This document shows positions 1 to 8,764 of a DNA stretch of 64,000 bases, piece by piece (position 1 is the stretch's first letter; the number at the start of each line of letters is the position of its first letter). The stretch lies in NCBI GenBank assembly GCA_020636005.1, contig JACJYR010000006.1, forward strand, positions 124,001 to 188,000, in the 5' to 3' direction. Both the position numbers and the translations under genes were made by a program. The notes beneath the pieces are model-generated. The model did no database searches. It had not been told where the DNA came from and saw nothing but the letters and a program-made list of their open reading frames with translations. This stretch comes from Lewinellaceae bacterium. Lineage in GTDB: Bacteria > Bacteroidota > Bacteroidia > Chitinophagales > Saprospiraceae.

Positions 1-1
1 T

Positions 2-1456
2 GATTTCCAGGCAAATACGGCCGACCTGGCCAATTTCAAAGACACGCTGCTGGAAGTGAACCTGGTGCCGCTCCAGGCTGTAAAGGAAAACAACGTCAGC
101 ATCGACAGTGCCTGGTTCGAGGCTCCGGTGCAGATGCTCAGCCAGCCCAACCCGCTGATTGTCAAGGTAAAAAACTGGGGCAGCGAGGACGCCGAAAACG
201 TGCGCCTTACCGTCAAATACGACGGCGAAACCAAACCCGTGGGCGAGATGAGCATCCCCGCCAATTCCTTTAACATTGACACCCTGAACGTGACCATCTC
301 CACAACCGGCTGGCACGAAGCCGAACTGGCCGTGACCGACTACCCCGTGCAGTTCGACGACCATTACTTTTTTACCTACAATGTGGCAGAGGTCATCAAC
401 GTGCTGGTCATCAACGAGCAAGCGCCCGATGCCTACCTCGACGCAGCTTTCAAGGGCATCACCTATTTCAAGGTGGACAACCAGTTGAGCCGCCAATTGG
501 ATTATTCCAAATTTCCGGGCTACCAGTTGATTGTTTGCAATGGCCTGGTATCTGTTTCTTCCGGCCTCGCCAACGAGTTGAAGCAATATGTTGACAATGG
601 TGGCAACGTACTGGTTTTCCCGGCTGCCAATGCGAACACCGGCACTTACAACACCTTCCTCGCCAGCATCCCGGCTAACGAACTGCAAAATTTCGAGCCA
701 CAGGAGCGCAACGTGGCCGATGTGAACACCGAGGAGTTTATCTTTAATGATGTGTTTGAAAACAGGAGCGCCAACCTGAAACTGCCCTCCACCAAAGGCA
801 ATTACCGCCTGAGCACCCTCGCCAGCCGGGGTGAGGAAAAGTTGCTCAGCTACCGGGACGGCAACACCTTTTTGGCAAAATATAAAAGTGGCCAGGGCAT
901 CTTTTACCTCTGCACAGCCCCGCTCGCCGAGGATTACAGCAATTTGGCGAGAAGCGGTGAAATTTTCATCCCGATGCTCTACAAAATGGCCATTTCGAGC
1001 GCCCGGGAACGCCCCATCGCCTACACCATCGGCAGGGACGAGACCATCGAGGCCGACAACGTGGTACGCGGCGGGGAAAGCGTTTATAAGCTGAAAGGCA
1101 AGGAGGGGGAGTTCATCCCGCAGCAGCGCATCGTGGCCTCCAAGGTTTTCTTGGGTGTCCAAAACCAAATCATTGATGCCGGATATTACGACCTCTTTTT
1201 GACACAAGACACTATCCTGGCAAAATTTGCCTTCAACTACGATCGCCGGGAATCGAACCTGGCCTACCTGAATGCCGACCAGCTAAAAGCACAAGCCCCC
1301 CCCAATGTGAGTGTGCTTACTGGCACTGCCGCCGCTGACTTTTCAGAAGTGGTGAGCGACCGCAGCCGGGGGGTCATTTTGTGGAAATGGTGTGTAATTT
1401 TAGCCTTGTTGGCACTGGCGGCCGAAGTGTTGTTGTTGCGGTTTTGGAAGGGGTAA
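2..1456 (+). CDS. BatA-type membrane protein, 3' part (5' end outside window)
   Basis: The reading frame is open to the left edge, so the gene starts upstream. A GTG at 56 lies inside the frame and is unlikely to be the true start. The visible 485 residues hold a CARDB-like beta-sandwich (about residues 30-125), then a Rossmann/GATase-like alpha/beta region (about 130-230), and end with one hydrophobic segment (ILWKWCVILALLALAAEV) followed by a short basic tail. This matches the C-terminal part of Bacteroidota BatA/DUF4159-like proteins, which carry an N-terminal BatA membrane segment and usually sit near MoxR/Bat genes. The expected N-terminal membrane helices cannot be checked here. The role in the cell envelope is not experimentally defined. 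The family call is from pattern recognition and is moderately sure. Confidence 0.65.
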   Translation, partial: DFQANTADLANFKDTLLEVNLVPLQAVKENNVSIDSAWFEAPVQMLSQPNPLIVKVKNWGSEDAENVRLTVKYDGETKPVGEMSIPANSFNIDTLNVTISTTGWHEAELAVTDYPVQFDDHYFFTYNVAEVINVLVINEQAPDAYLDAAFKGITYFKVDNQLSRQLDYSKFPGYQLIVCNGLVSVSSGLANELKQYVDNGGNVLVFPAANANTGTYNTFLASIPANELQNFEPQERNVADVNTEEFIFNDVFENRSANLKLPSTKGNYRLSTLASRGEEKLLSYRDGNTFLAKYKSGQGIFYLCTAPLAEDYSNLARSGEIFIPMLYKMAISSARERPIAYTIGRDETIEADNVVRGGESVYKLKGKEGEFIPQQRIVASKVFLGVQNQIIDAGYYDLFLTQDTILAKFAFNYDRRESNLAYLNADQLKAQAPPNVSVLTGTAAADFSEVVSDRSRGVILWKWCVILALLALAAEVLLLRFWKG

Positions 1457-1471
1457 GCAGGTTGCTTAATG

Positions 1472-1605
1472 ATGCGAATACCGGGCTCTATTATTAAATC
1501 CGTTGAATTTCAAAAAGTTAAATCGTGGTGATTTTTCAAAATCACCATGATTTCGTTTTTCAAACAACTGGAAATGTGTCAATAATTTTAACCCGTTATG
1601 AGCAT
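1472..1605. repeat. 134-bp MITE-like element, copy 1
   Basis: The ends are imperfect inverted repeats (atgcgaataccggg at 1472-1485, cccgttatgagcat at 1592-1605). A central hairpin (about 1520-1553) has a 16-bp stem containing one G-U pair. The reverse complement of 36308-36441 is the same length and aligns along the whole element, with the central part nearly identical. The equal lengths, shared ends and intergenic positions suggest a small non-autonomous mobile element. No transposase with these ends is in the window. Confidence 0.7.
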
Positions 1606-1738
1606 GAATGACCAGGGAGTGCCTGCGCTAAAGAAAGTGCCATTAAATATCACTTTGAACAGGAAGGCCCCGCAGGTTGGGGCCTGTTTCCCGCCCTGCC
1701 TCCGCTAACGGTGGGGAAGTCTTTATTGAGTGAACATT

Positions 1739-1773
1739 AAGACCTGTTATCGCTCAGTGCGATAACAGGTCTT
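1739..1773. terminator. Bidirectional terminator-like hairpin
   Basis: There is a perfect 15-bp stem (arms 1739-1753 and 1759-1773) with a 5-nt loop, followed on the + strand by an AT-rich run. It lies between the convergent BatA-like and SGNH genes, 43 bases past the SGNH stop codon, and probably ends transcripts from both sides. Confidence 0.7.
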
Positions 1774-1816
1774 ATCATTTTCTATTCCGATATATTGAAA
1801 TATACGCAGCGGCTAC

Positions 1817-2842
1817 TTATAATTTCTGGGGATTAATTTTTTCAGACAGGAAATTAGATATAAAACGGTGTCCCCTGGCATTCCAATGGCTGTCATTTGG
1901 AATAAACAGGTTTGAACAGTCTGGTGGATAATAATCCAATAAGTCATAATAAATCACCCCTTCTTCTTCGCACAACTGTTTTAATAGCTCCTGCCTGGTG
2001 ACATCTGCTTTATTAATTATTTGGTTATCGGTCGGAATATCAACAATCATCAATTTAATGTTATTGTTCTTACACAATGAACTTATTGATTTAAGCATTT
2101 TCCGGGTAATAGTCCATGTTTGGGAATTTCCCTTAAATAAATTGAAATCTATTTTCTGGAATATATAGTTGAAGTCTTTCCCCTGCAGCACTTTTTTATC
2201 CAAAAATTTATATGCAGCCAATTTTTTGTAAAATGGAAGTTTTATTGTTTCATCAGGAGCATGAAAAACCAATGAATCCTTTTTAAGTGAACAATAGGGA
2301 TTACACATGCCTGGCCTGGCATTCCATATCATATCATTTGCTTCTGTATAAAAAAGTACAACCATATCTATATTGAAATCATTTATGTGGTTCTCCAGGG
2401 TAAGGTATTCCTGAACGGTATTATAACCGACTACACCGGTATTGATAAACAGCATATCTTTTTGATCCCTGTTTAATACTTCGGTAAATATAGAATCCTG
2501 CTCCTCCTTTACGCCAAAAACCATCGAATCCCCCAATACAAAGATCTTTTTCCTGGTATCGGTCGTGTCGTTTTTAGGCTGGAACTCCTGGGAACTCCTG
2601 AATCCGATTGAATTGACATAAGTATCCTTGTCCCTGTAATTTGGGGCCAAGACCCATCCAAGTTGCTTGTCGAATAAATGAATGTCTTTGGGCATTTCAT
2701 TGAAGGTATTTATTTTATCGGGATCGGCCACGTTGGTCGCACGCAGGTAAACCCTTACGCCAATTTCAACAAATACCAGGGTAATAGATACGGAAAAAAG
2801 GCTAATGGAAACGTTTGCAAGGAATTTTAATAATGATTTCAT
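1817..2842 (-). CDS. SGNH/GDSL hydrolase-like membrane-anchored protein
   Basis: This 341-residue protein has one N-terminal hydrophobic helix (about residues 8-30), so it is probably anchored in the inner membrane with the enzyme domain outside the cytoplasm. The SGNH block I motif FVLGDSMVFG places the likely nucleophile serine at about residue 106. The C-terminal NDSHWNARGH supplies the Asp/His of block V. Such proteins commonly act as acyl esterases or O-acetyltransferase partners on cell-surface polysaccharides; the substrate here is unknown. I chose the ATG at 2842, which precedes the basic/hydrophobic signal anchor, over an in-frame TTG at 2854. The gene stands alone, convergent with the BatA-like gene. 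The fold call is fairly sure, the function is not. Confidence 0.7.
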   Translation of the reverse strand: MKSLLKFLANVSISLFSVSITLVFVEIGVRVYLRATNVADPDKINTFNEMPKDIHLFDKQLGWVLAPNYRDKDTYVNSIGFRSSQEFQPKNDTTDTRKKIFVLGDSMVFGVKEEQDSIFTEVLNRDQKDMLFINTGVVGYNTVQEYLTLENHINDFNIDMVVLFYTEANDMIWNARPGMCNPYCSLKKDSLVFHAPDETIKLPFYKKLAAYKFLDKKVLQGKDFNYIFQKIDFNLFKGNSQTWTITRKMLKSISSLCKNNNIKLMIVDIPTDNQIINKADVTRQELLKQLCEEEGVIYYDLLDYYPPDCSNLFIPNDSHWNARGHRFISNFLSEKINPQKL

Positions 2843-3211
2843 GGGTCGGTCCAATTTAATGTCTTTGCGGGTACCTCACAAAAACAGGGTTTGAAAACTA
2901 AGGATTAGGTGAAGAAATACATATCAACCATGAGGCACAATATGGTACCCTAAATATTGGCTGCCCCGAAGCCACGTTGCATGATGAAATCATACACCAG
3001 GTCGCTACGACGCTGCATGGTCATCAGAATTTTGTGTAGTGGAAGCCTTAAAAGTTGATGTTGGAGAAATTCTATATGGCTAAAACAAAGAGCGAACCAA
3101 TTAGCCTATTTTTTAATAAGCCCGGAGAAATTTTTGAAATATTCTTTCAAATCACCAATAGAATGGCCTGGTTGGCCAGCATGGAAAGGCTGCTAATCTG
3201 GGAGGGGGAAC
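2843..3211. other. Intergenic spacer without recognised gene
   Basis: This spacer lies between the TamB-like gene (which ends at 3212) and the start of the SGNH gene. A 50-codon + strand frame (3076-3228) overlaps the TamB 3' end and shows no known domain, so I do not call it. It should contain the SGNH promoter, but no clear TAnnTTTG box was recognised. Confidence 0.4.
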
Positions 3212-6200
3212 TCAATACGACTTCCTGAACACCACCCCTACCCCCGACTTCGTCGTGTTCGCATCCAGCAAAATATTGTAGTCGCTTTCGTGAAAAACTT
3301 TGAGCAGGTAGTTGCCCTTTTCGGTGAGCTTGTATTCCAGCACAAAATCGCCGGCGATGGCCGAGTAGCCGCCTTCCTGCAGGCTGGACGACTGGCTGTT
3401 TTCCAGGTTGAAATTGCCGCCCACCCGGATGGTCAGCCGGTCGTTGAAAAGGCGCTTGGAGAGGCCGAGCTGTACCTCCGTCACGTTGCTGGATGCCACG
3501 CCGCTGCCCGATTGATAGGAGTCAACGCCCACCGTCACGTCCACGCCCTTGATGAAGCGGTCGGCGAGCTTGTTCAACTGGCCTGTGATGAGGCTGCTCA
3601 CGCTGCCCAGCGCCACGTTTTGTCCGACATTGCTCAAGCCACCGCCCGTTTGCGAAGCGATAAAACTGTTGAAGAGCAGCAGGCCGAACACCTGTTTGTT
3701 CAGTTCCGTGGGGTCGTCTTTCAGGTCGGCCAGGCGGCGGGTGGTGAGGTTGTCCACGAGGCCGCCCTGGCTATTGGGCAGGTTGATGTCAAAAGTGATG
3801 GCCGGGGCGTTGAGGTTTCCATCAATATTCATCAACACTTCCACATCGGTACGGCGGCGGGCGGCATCGAGGGTGGCAGGGTCGGTGGCTTGTGTACTGA
3901 TGAGTTCGTAAGTGGTGGCACGGGTCTTATACACCGCCGTAATGTCGAAGCGGGCATCGTAGGGATCGCCGGAAAAGGAAAGGCTGCTGCCCTTGCGGAT
4001 TTCGAAATCCTTTTTCACCAACCCCTGATAACTAAAGGAATAATTCCCCTTTTCGATGATGTAGGTGCCAACGATGGTGAGGTCGCCCGCCGGGTTCATG
4101 CGCACGGTGAAGTTGCCGCTGCCGTTGCAAAAGAGCTGGTCGCCCGTCAGCGGGTCTATAATGATGTTGAGTTCGGCCTTTGGCGTCACGAGGAGGGTCA
4201 GCGTAAGGTCGAAGCCGGCCGCCTTTCGCCCGATTTGCTGTTCCAGGGCCTGCAGGCTGTCCGGCTGGTAGCTGTTGGGATTGGCAAAAATGATGTAGTC
4301 CTCCTGCACCACGGCCAGGTCGGACGTCAGTGGTTCCACGTGCAGCAGGGTGCTGTCCTGCGTGGTGGCGGTCACCTTCAGCACGGGCAGTTCGGGCGTC
4401 CCCTGAATTTGAACGTCGGCACTGGCAAAGATTTTCCCATAGTAGAGGCGGTTGTTTTCACGGGTGGTATTGAGCATTTGCAGGCCGTCCGTTTGCGCCC
4501 GGAGGTCCAGCTTCATATTTTTAAAATAATCGTGGCCAATCTTTCCGCTCAGCGTGGCTTTCTGATCCCGTGCATCGAACACCACTTGTTGCCCGACATC
4601 AATTTCATGTTCGGATAAGGTGATGGTGTTTTTTCCCGTTCGGTAGCGGGTGCCCGTCATCACTACCTCGGTGCTCACATCGTTCGTGGTGATACTGCCC
4701 CGCACCGTTGGTTTATCGGGCGTCCCCTTGATGGTCAGGATGCCGGACAAGTAGCCTTTTGAATCACGGATGAGGGTGTTCAAAAACGGGTCGGCTACCA
4801 CGGTGCCGAGTTTTTCCAGGTTGGCAGATATGTCGAACCGGTTGTCGTCCAACGCATAAGTCCCCTGCACTTTCATCTTGTTCTCGCCGCTCAGTTCCGT
4901 CAAAATATCAATGACCCTTTGCCCTGCAGGCTGCGCCGCCTCCAGGCGCAGGGTGCCAAGCAATTGTTCATTGAGGCTGAGTGTGTCCACCGTCACGTTG
5001 GCATTGTAGTGCAGGTTGGTTTTGGGTTCGATGACGGTGAATTTGCCATTAAGGCCGCCTGCCAGCCGCATACCGGGGTTGTTCAGGATGTCCGAAACTT
5101 CACTGAGCTTGAAATTGTCAAACGCCAGCTCAATCGGCGAATAGTCGTTGGCAGGAGCCTCGCCACGGCTGTTGATGGAGATGGACTGCCCGCCCCGGCC
5201 AATGGTCAAATCGTTGATATACAGCTTGTTTTTGAAAAAACGAATCATATTCTTTTCATCAAAATGCCATTCGTTTTCATTCAAAATCAACTGCCGGTCA
5301 AATACCAACCGGTTCTCCTCCGCTACTTCTTCTGCTTTGCCACCGAGTTTCAGTTCCACGCCGGACGTATCGTCGAGGATGGCCAGGTTGAAGCGCAGGG
5401 AGTCGTCGCCCAGGCGGCTGTCGAAATCCATTTTGGTGGCGAAAAAGGAATTGCCCAGGTTCAGGTTGCGGGCAGAGAGGTTGGTCTGGATGCGCCGGTT
5501 GTCACCATCGGCGCTCAGTAGCAGGCTGTCGAGGCGGATGCCCTGGTATTGCAAGTTGGAAAAAACGGCGTTCATCGCCAGCGATTTTTCAGCGCTGTTG
5601 AATTTCCCTTGCAGGAAGGAGGAAGAATCAACGGCCAGGAATCCCGGCACAAAAACGTTGGCCACCGTGGTCAGGTCGGTGAATTGGAAATCAAACCCAA
5701 ACTGCTGATCAGCCACCTCCGGGCGGGCATGGAGGCGGGCTTCCTCGGACAGCAACAGCTCCTCTACCGGGTAATAATGGTTGACAAAACCAAAAATCAG
5801 GTTGGGCAAATCCTCGAATTTGTACTTTCCTTCCACACGGGCGGACATGAAGCCAGCATTGAACAGCAAAGCCCGGCTGCCATCCCCCAACTGCCTTGCT
5901 TCCAGCAATATTTTTTTGTCACGGTATTTACCCCCACTGCCGGAAAGCGTGAAATCGGAAAGGGTGGCCAGGCCCTTCAGGTTGTCGGGATTGTTGCCAT
6001 AGATATCGGCCACCAGTTGGCCGCTGAACGCCAGTTCAGTGCCTGAAAGATTAAGGTTTTTCAGGTTAACGGTATCCATCTTCACCGTCAAATCCAAGGC
6101 CGGCACACTATCCAGGAGGTTGAATTTCCCAGCCAGATCAAGGTTCAGGTTTTTGTCTGCCACCATAAGTTTTCCATCAAAAGCACCATTGATCAACTGG

Positions 6201-8152
6201 CCGTCCACTTGAATATTCTGGTATTCGTATTTACGGAAAACGGCCCTGCTGATAGAGCCTTTCAGGTTGGTGTTGATGCTGTCGAGGGCCAGCCCGGCGC
6301 CATTCAGGTCGAGCCTGAGCGATACCGCACCAATGTCTGAAGTGTCGCCGAGCAGGCTGCCGAGGTTGAAATTTTCCATCGCCAGTTTTCCCTCATAGCT
6401 GGCGAAGGAATAGTCCTGGTTGAAGGCCATCGAAAGGTCGGTATCCAGGTTGCCGGGCGTGGTTTGGAATTGGCCGTTTATATCAAAATCGTGTATAGTG
6501 CCCTTGAAATTCCCAGCGAACTGCACCAGCCCCAAACTGTCCAATTGAGGCGGCAAAGTGTCTTTTACAAAGCCCTTCAAATCTTCTGCACGGGTCACCA
6601 ACTGTTTTATTTTTAAATCAAATACCGTGGTGTTGAAGTCGGGCAGGCCATCCGCTCTCAAGTCGCCGGAGAATCGGGTGGCAGATTGCGTGGTGAGGTT
6701 GAGGCCTGTGGCTTCAAGCTTGGCCAGCCTGCCCTTTATCCTGCCATTTATGCTGAACTGGCCAAAATTTTTCAGGGCTGGGGGCAGGCCAAGGCCGGTG
6801 GTGTAGTGGTCGAGGCTGCGGTAGGAAGTGGTGAGCTTGTCAATTGCAACATTGTAAAATGGGTCGGTGGTCAGTTGGGCGATGCTGCCAGATGCTTGTA
6901 ATTGGGTATTTTCATCCATCGAAAAAATCAAATTGGCCAGGAAAAGGGAATCATTGGCCAGGCCCAGCCTGCCTTGCAGGAAAAGCACCCCATTTTCCGG
7001 CCAGCGCAGGTTGGGCACTTCCCTGAGCGATGGCGCTATCATCAGCAGGTCGCTGATGGCCAGGTGGCTATCGGTGAACTCCGATTCCAGGCTGACCCGG
7101 TTGACAAAATCGGTCAAATCGTTGAATTCAGAAAAGGCGAGGCGGGTGTTGTTTTCAAAACTGCTTTGCGGGGTACTTAAAAAAAAACCATCCACTTCGA
7201 TGCCGTCCGGCAGCACTTTCACTTCGCCGTGCAGGTCTTCCAGCACAAAGCCATTGGCATCCTGGAATGCGGCCTTGTTGAGTTTCAGTGAAATGCCGTC
7301 GTCGGCATAGCGAAAATCGTCCACCGAAAGCAGCAGATTTTGCAGGTCGAGGTGGCCATAGTCGAGCGCCTTTTCCAGGCGTGGGGCGTTCTCGTCGTTG
7401 AAGGCGAGGCGGTTGTTTTCGAGGCGGAATTTGTCGGCGGTGATGGTCCAGCCGAAGCCGGGGAACTGGAGCTTTGCGCTGTCGGGCGCCGCTGGTGGCA
7501 CCAACGTGGCATCTTTTGGGAGCAGCCGGAAGCTGACGTCTGAATGGCTCAGGGCTATTTTTCCAAGTGCTATTTTAAAATGGGCGAGGTCGAGGTCGTC
7601 CACCCCCACGTTCCATTTGCCCACCCGTGCCAGGAGGTCGAAGCGCCCACTGCCTTCGTCTTTCATGTTGAAACGGACATCCTGCAAAGACAGGCCGCCG
7701 ATGCCGAACGTCCAGGGCTTGGCAGTCGTATCTTTTGGGGCGTCCGTGGCAAATGCGTCCACGATGAACTGGTAGTTGAAAATACTGTCCGCCGACCTGC
7801 GGTGCAGGTCAACGTAAGCTCCTTCCAGGCTGGCGTGGTTCAGGTAAATCTCATTGCCCAAAAGGTTGAAGATGCCGATGTCAGCTTTCAGTGCCTGGGC
7901 AAAGAGCAGCGTGTCGCCCTGCCGATCTTCCACATAAATATCCTCGAGCACTGCCGTTTTAAAAAAATTGATCTTGACGCCGCCGACAGCGATTTTTGCC
8001 TGCAAAGACTCCGACAGCATGGCGGCTACCTTCCCCGTAGCCCAGGTCTGCACCGAAGGGATGCGGATGGCCACGACCAGGGCCAGCGAGAGCACGACCA
8101 AAGCGAGGATGAGGTAAAGGAATATTTTGCCTGTGCGGCGGAGTAGGTTCAT
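3212..8152 (-). CDS. tamB: TamB-like translocation/assembly module protein (DUF490)
   Basis: The protein has 1646 residues, with one N-terminal membrane helix (about 10-30, IFLYLILALVVLSLALVVAI). A long beta-rich body of AsmA/TamB-type repeats follows (DIYVEDRQGDTLLFAQ, LNLDLAGKFNLLDS and similar). The last 450 or so residues look like the TamB C-terminal domain, including the GDLTIVGTYIIEKGNYSF stretch. TamB proteins span the periplasm from the inner membrane and help insert outer-membrane proteins and/or move lipids. In Bacteroidota the TamA partner is often a separate BamA-like gene; none is adjacent here. The length is at the long end for the family but normal for Bacteroidota. The start is the ATG before the basic residues and helix. 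Family membership is confident; the exact cargo is unknown. Confidence 0.88.
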   Translation of the reverse strand: MNLLRRTGKIFLYLILALVVLSLALVVAIRIPSVQTWATGKVAAMLSESLQAKIAVGGVKINFFKTAVLEDIYVEDRQGDTLLFAQALKADIGIFNLLGNEIYLNHASLEGAYVDLHRRSADSIFNYQFIVDAFATDAPKDTTAKPWTFGIGGLSLQDVRFNMKDEGSGRFDLLARVGKWNVGVDDLDLAHFKIALGKIALSHSDVSFRLLPKDATLVPPAAPDSAKLQFPGFGWTITADKFRLENNRLAFNDENAPRLEKALDYGHLDLQNLLLSVDDFRYADDGISLKLNKAAFQDANGFVLEDLHGEVKVLPDGIEVDGFFLSTPQSSFENNTRLAFSEFNDLTDFVNRVSLESEFTDSHLAISDLLMIAPSLREVPNLRWPENGVLFLQGRLGLANDSLFLANLIFSMDENTQLQASGSIAQLTTDPFYNVAIDKLTTSYRSLDHYTTGLGLPPALKNFGQFSINGRIKGRLAKLEATGLNLTTQSATRFSGDLRADGLPDFNTTVFDLKIKQLVTRAEDLKGFVKDTLPPQLDSLGLVQFAGNFKGTIHDFDINGQFQTTPGNLDTDLSMAFNQDYSFASYEGKLAMENFNLGSLLGDTSDIGAVSLRLDLNGAGLALDSINTNLKGSISRAVFRKYEYQNIQVDGQLINGAFDGKLMVADKNLNLDLAGKFNLLDSVPALDLTVKMDTVNLKNLNLSGTELAFSGQLVADIYGNNPDNLKGLATLSDFTLSGSGGKYRDKKILLEARQLGDGSRALLFNAGFMSARVEGKYKFEDLPNLIFGFVNHYYPVEELLLSEEARLHARPEVADQQFGFDFQFTDLTTVANVFVPGFLAVDSSSFLQGKFNSAEKSLAMNAVFSNLQYQGIRLDSLLLSADGDNRRIQTNLSARNLNLGNSFFATKMDFDSRLGDDSLRFNLAILDDTSGVELKLGGKAEEVAEENRLVFDRQLILNENEWHFDEKNMIRFFKNKLYINDLTIGRGGQSISINSRGEAPANDYSPIELAFDNFKLSEVSDILNNPGMRLAGGLNGKFTVIEPKTNLHYNANVTVDTLSLNEQLLGTLRLEAAQPAGQRVIDILTELSGENKMKVQGTYALDDNRFDISANLEKLGTVVADPFLNTLIRDSKGYLSGILTIKGTPDKPTVRGSITTNDVSTEVVMTGTRYRTGKNTITLSEHEIDVGQQVVFDARDQKATLSGKIGHDYFKNMKLDLRAQTDGLQMLNTTRENNRLYYGKIFASADVQIQGTPELPVLKVTATTQDSTLLHVEPLTSDLAVVQEDYIIFANPNSYQPDSLQALEQQIGRKAAGFDLTLTLLVTPKAELNIIIDPLTGDQLFCNGSGNFTVRMNPAGDLTIVGTYIIEKGNYSFSYQGLVKKDFEIRKGSSLSFSGDPYDARFDITAVYKTRATTYELISTQATDPATLDAARRRTDVEVLMNIDGNLNAPAITFDINLPNSQGGLVDNLTTRRLADLKDDPTELNKQVFGLLLFNSFIASQTGGGLSNVGQNVALGSVSSLITGQLNKLADRFIKGVDVTVGVDSYQSGSGVASSNVTEVQLGLSKRLFNDRLTIRVGGNFNLENSQSSSLQEGGYSAIAGDFVLEYKLTEKGNYLLKVFHESDYNILLDANTTKSGVGVVFRKSY

Positions 8153-8381
8153 TGCAAGGGTTTGGCTAAGGTAAAAAGGAAAATAAGGTAGGGATGTTTT
8201 ACAACCGCAAAAATTTCAGGTATCAAACCACCATTTTATTGCTTGCGCCATCAAGTTTTGTGCATGAATCCAGGTGGTTATAAAGGTTGATATGTACTAC
8301 ATACTTCAGAAAGATTGTTTTTTTAGCAAACTTTTTCTTATAAAATACTGAAAGTCATAACCTTAGAACATGTTTTGAAAA

Positions 8382-8560
8382 CATCTATCATCTTGTAACC
8401 CCCCGTTTCAACGGGGGGCTTGCAATAGGCCCTGCCTACATCTATCTTCTTTACAAAACATCCGCATCACAATTGGATGTGATGTTTTGTAAAGATGTTG
8501 GATGGATGTATAGGTTGTGTTGCCCCCCCGTTGAAACGGGGGGTTACAAGATGATAGATG
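8382..8560. repeat. 179-bp REPIN-like long palindrome
   Basis: The two halves are imperfect inverted copies. The left begins catctatcatcttgtaa and the right ends ttacaagatgatagatg. The centre is near 8471 (acaattg). Each arm contains a GC-rich mini-palindrome of six C, gtttcaac, six G (near 8399-8418 and 8523-8543). Two inverted REP-like units around a spacer is the layout of REPIN elements mobilised by RAYT/IS200-like transposases. No such transposase is in the window, so the class is inferred. Confidence 0.7.
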
Positions 8561-8604
8561 CCCTTCCAGTTATAATTTGGATGTGGCTTCGCCACTATAA
8601 GTTT

Positions 8605-8695
8605 AAAAGGTTGATTATCAACCCTTGTCAACCTTTTAAACTTTTATCAACCCTGCACAAAACTTAACGGCTGGCAGTATATACAAGAAAGCCAC
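8605..8695 (+). repeat. GGTTGATNATCAACC repeat family, copy 1
   Basis: The core ggttgattatcaacc (8609-8623) is a 7-bp-arm palindrome. It is followed by further tcaacc units, then acaaaac and a gcagtata-like tail. The reverse complement of about 13530-13622 has the same order of words, as does a shorter copy near 49393-49465. The function is unknown. Confidence 0.5.
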
Positions 8696-8764
8696 CGCAA
8701 CCATAGAAAACCCCGATCCATGTCGGATTACATGGGTTGATTGAAGCAAAAAAAAAGTAGCCCA

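Larger units (their letters stand above)
1457..1816. other. Intergenic spacer, convergent genes
   Basis: This gap holds the 134-bp repeat, a GC-rich hairpin (aggcccc/ggggcct, 1665-1685) and the strong terminator-like hairpin at 1739-1773. A 36-codon frame from 1609 has no recognisable content. No gene is supported. Confidence 0.6.
8153..8764. other. Gene-free spacer with two repeat elements
   Basis: 612 bases lie between the tamB start and the 3' end of the nucleotidyltransferase gene. They are occupied mainly by the 179-bp palindrome (8382-8560) and one copy of the GGTTGATNATCAACC family (8605-8695). I see no gene. Confidence 0.6.

Noticed and set aside
3290..4618. 442-codon + strand frame opposite tamB
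   Set aside because: The protein is a His/Gly/Val-rich antisense translation without domain, and the - strand frame is a clear TamB homologue.
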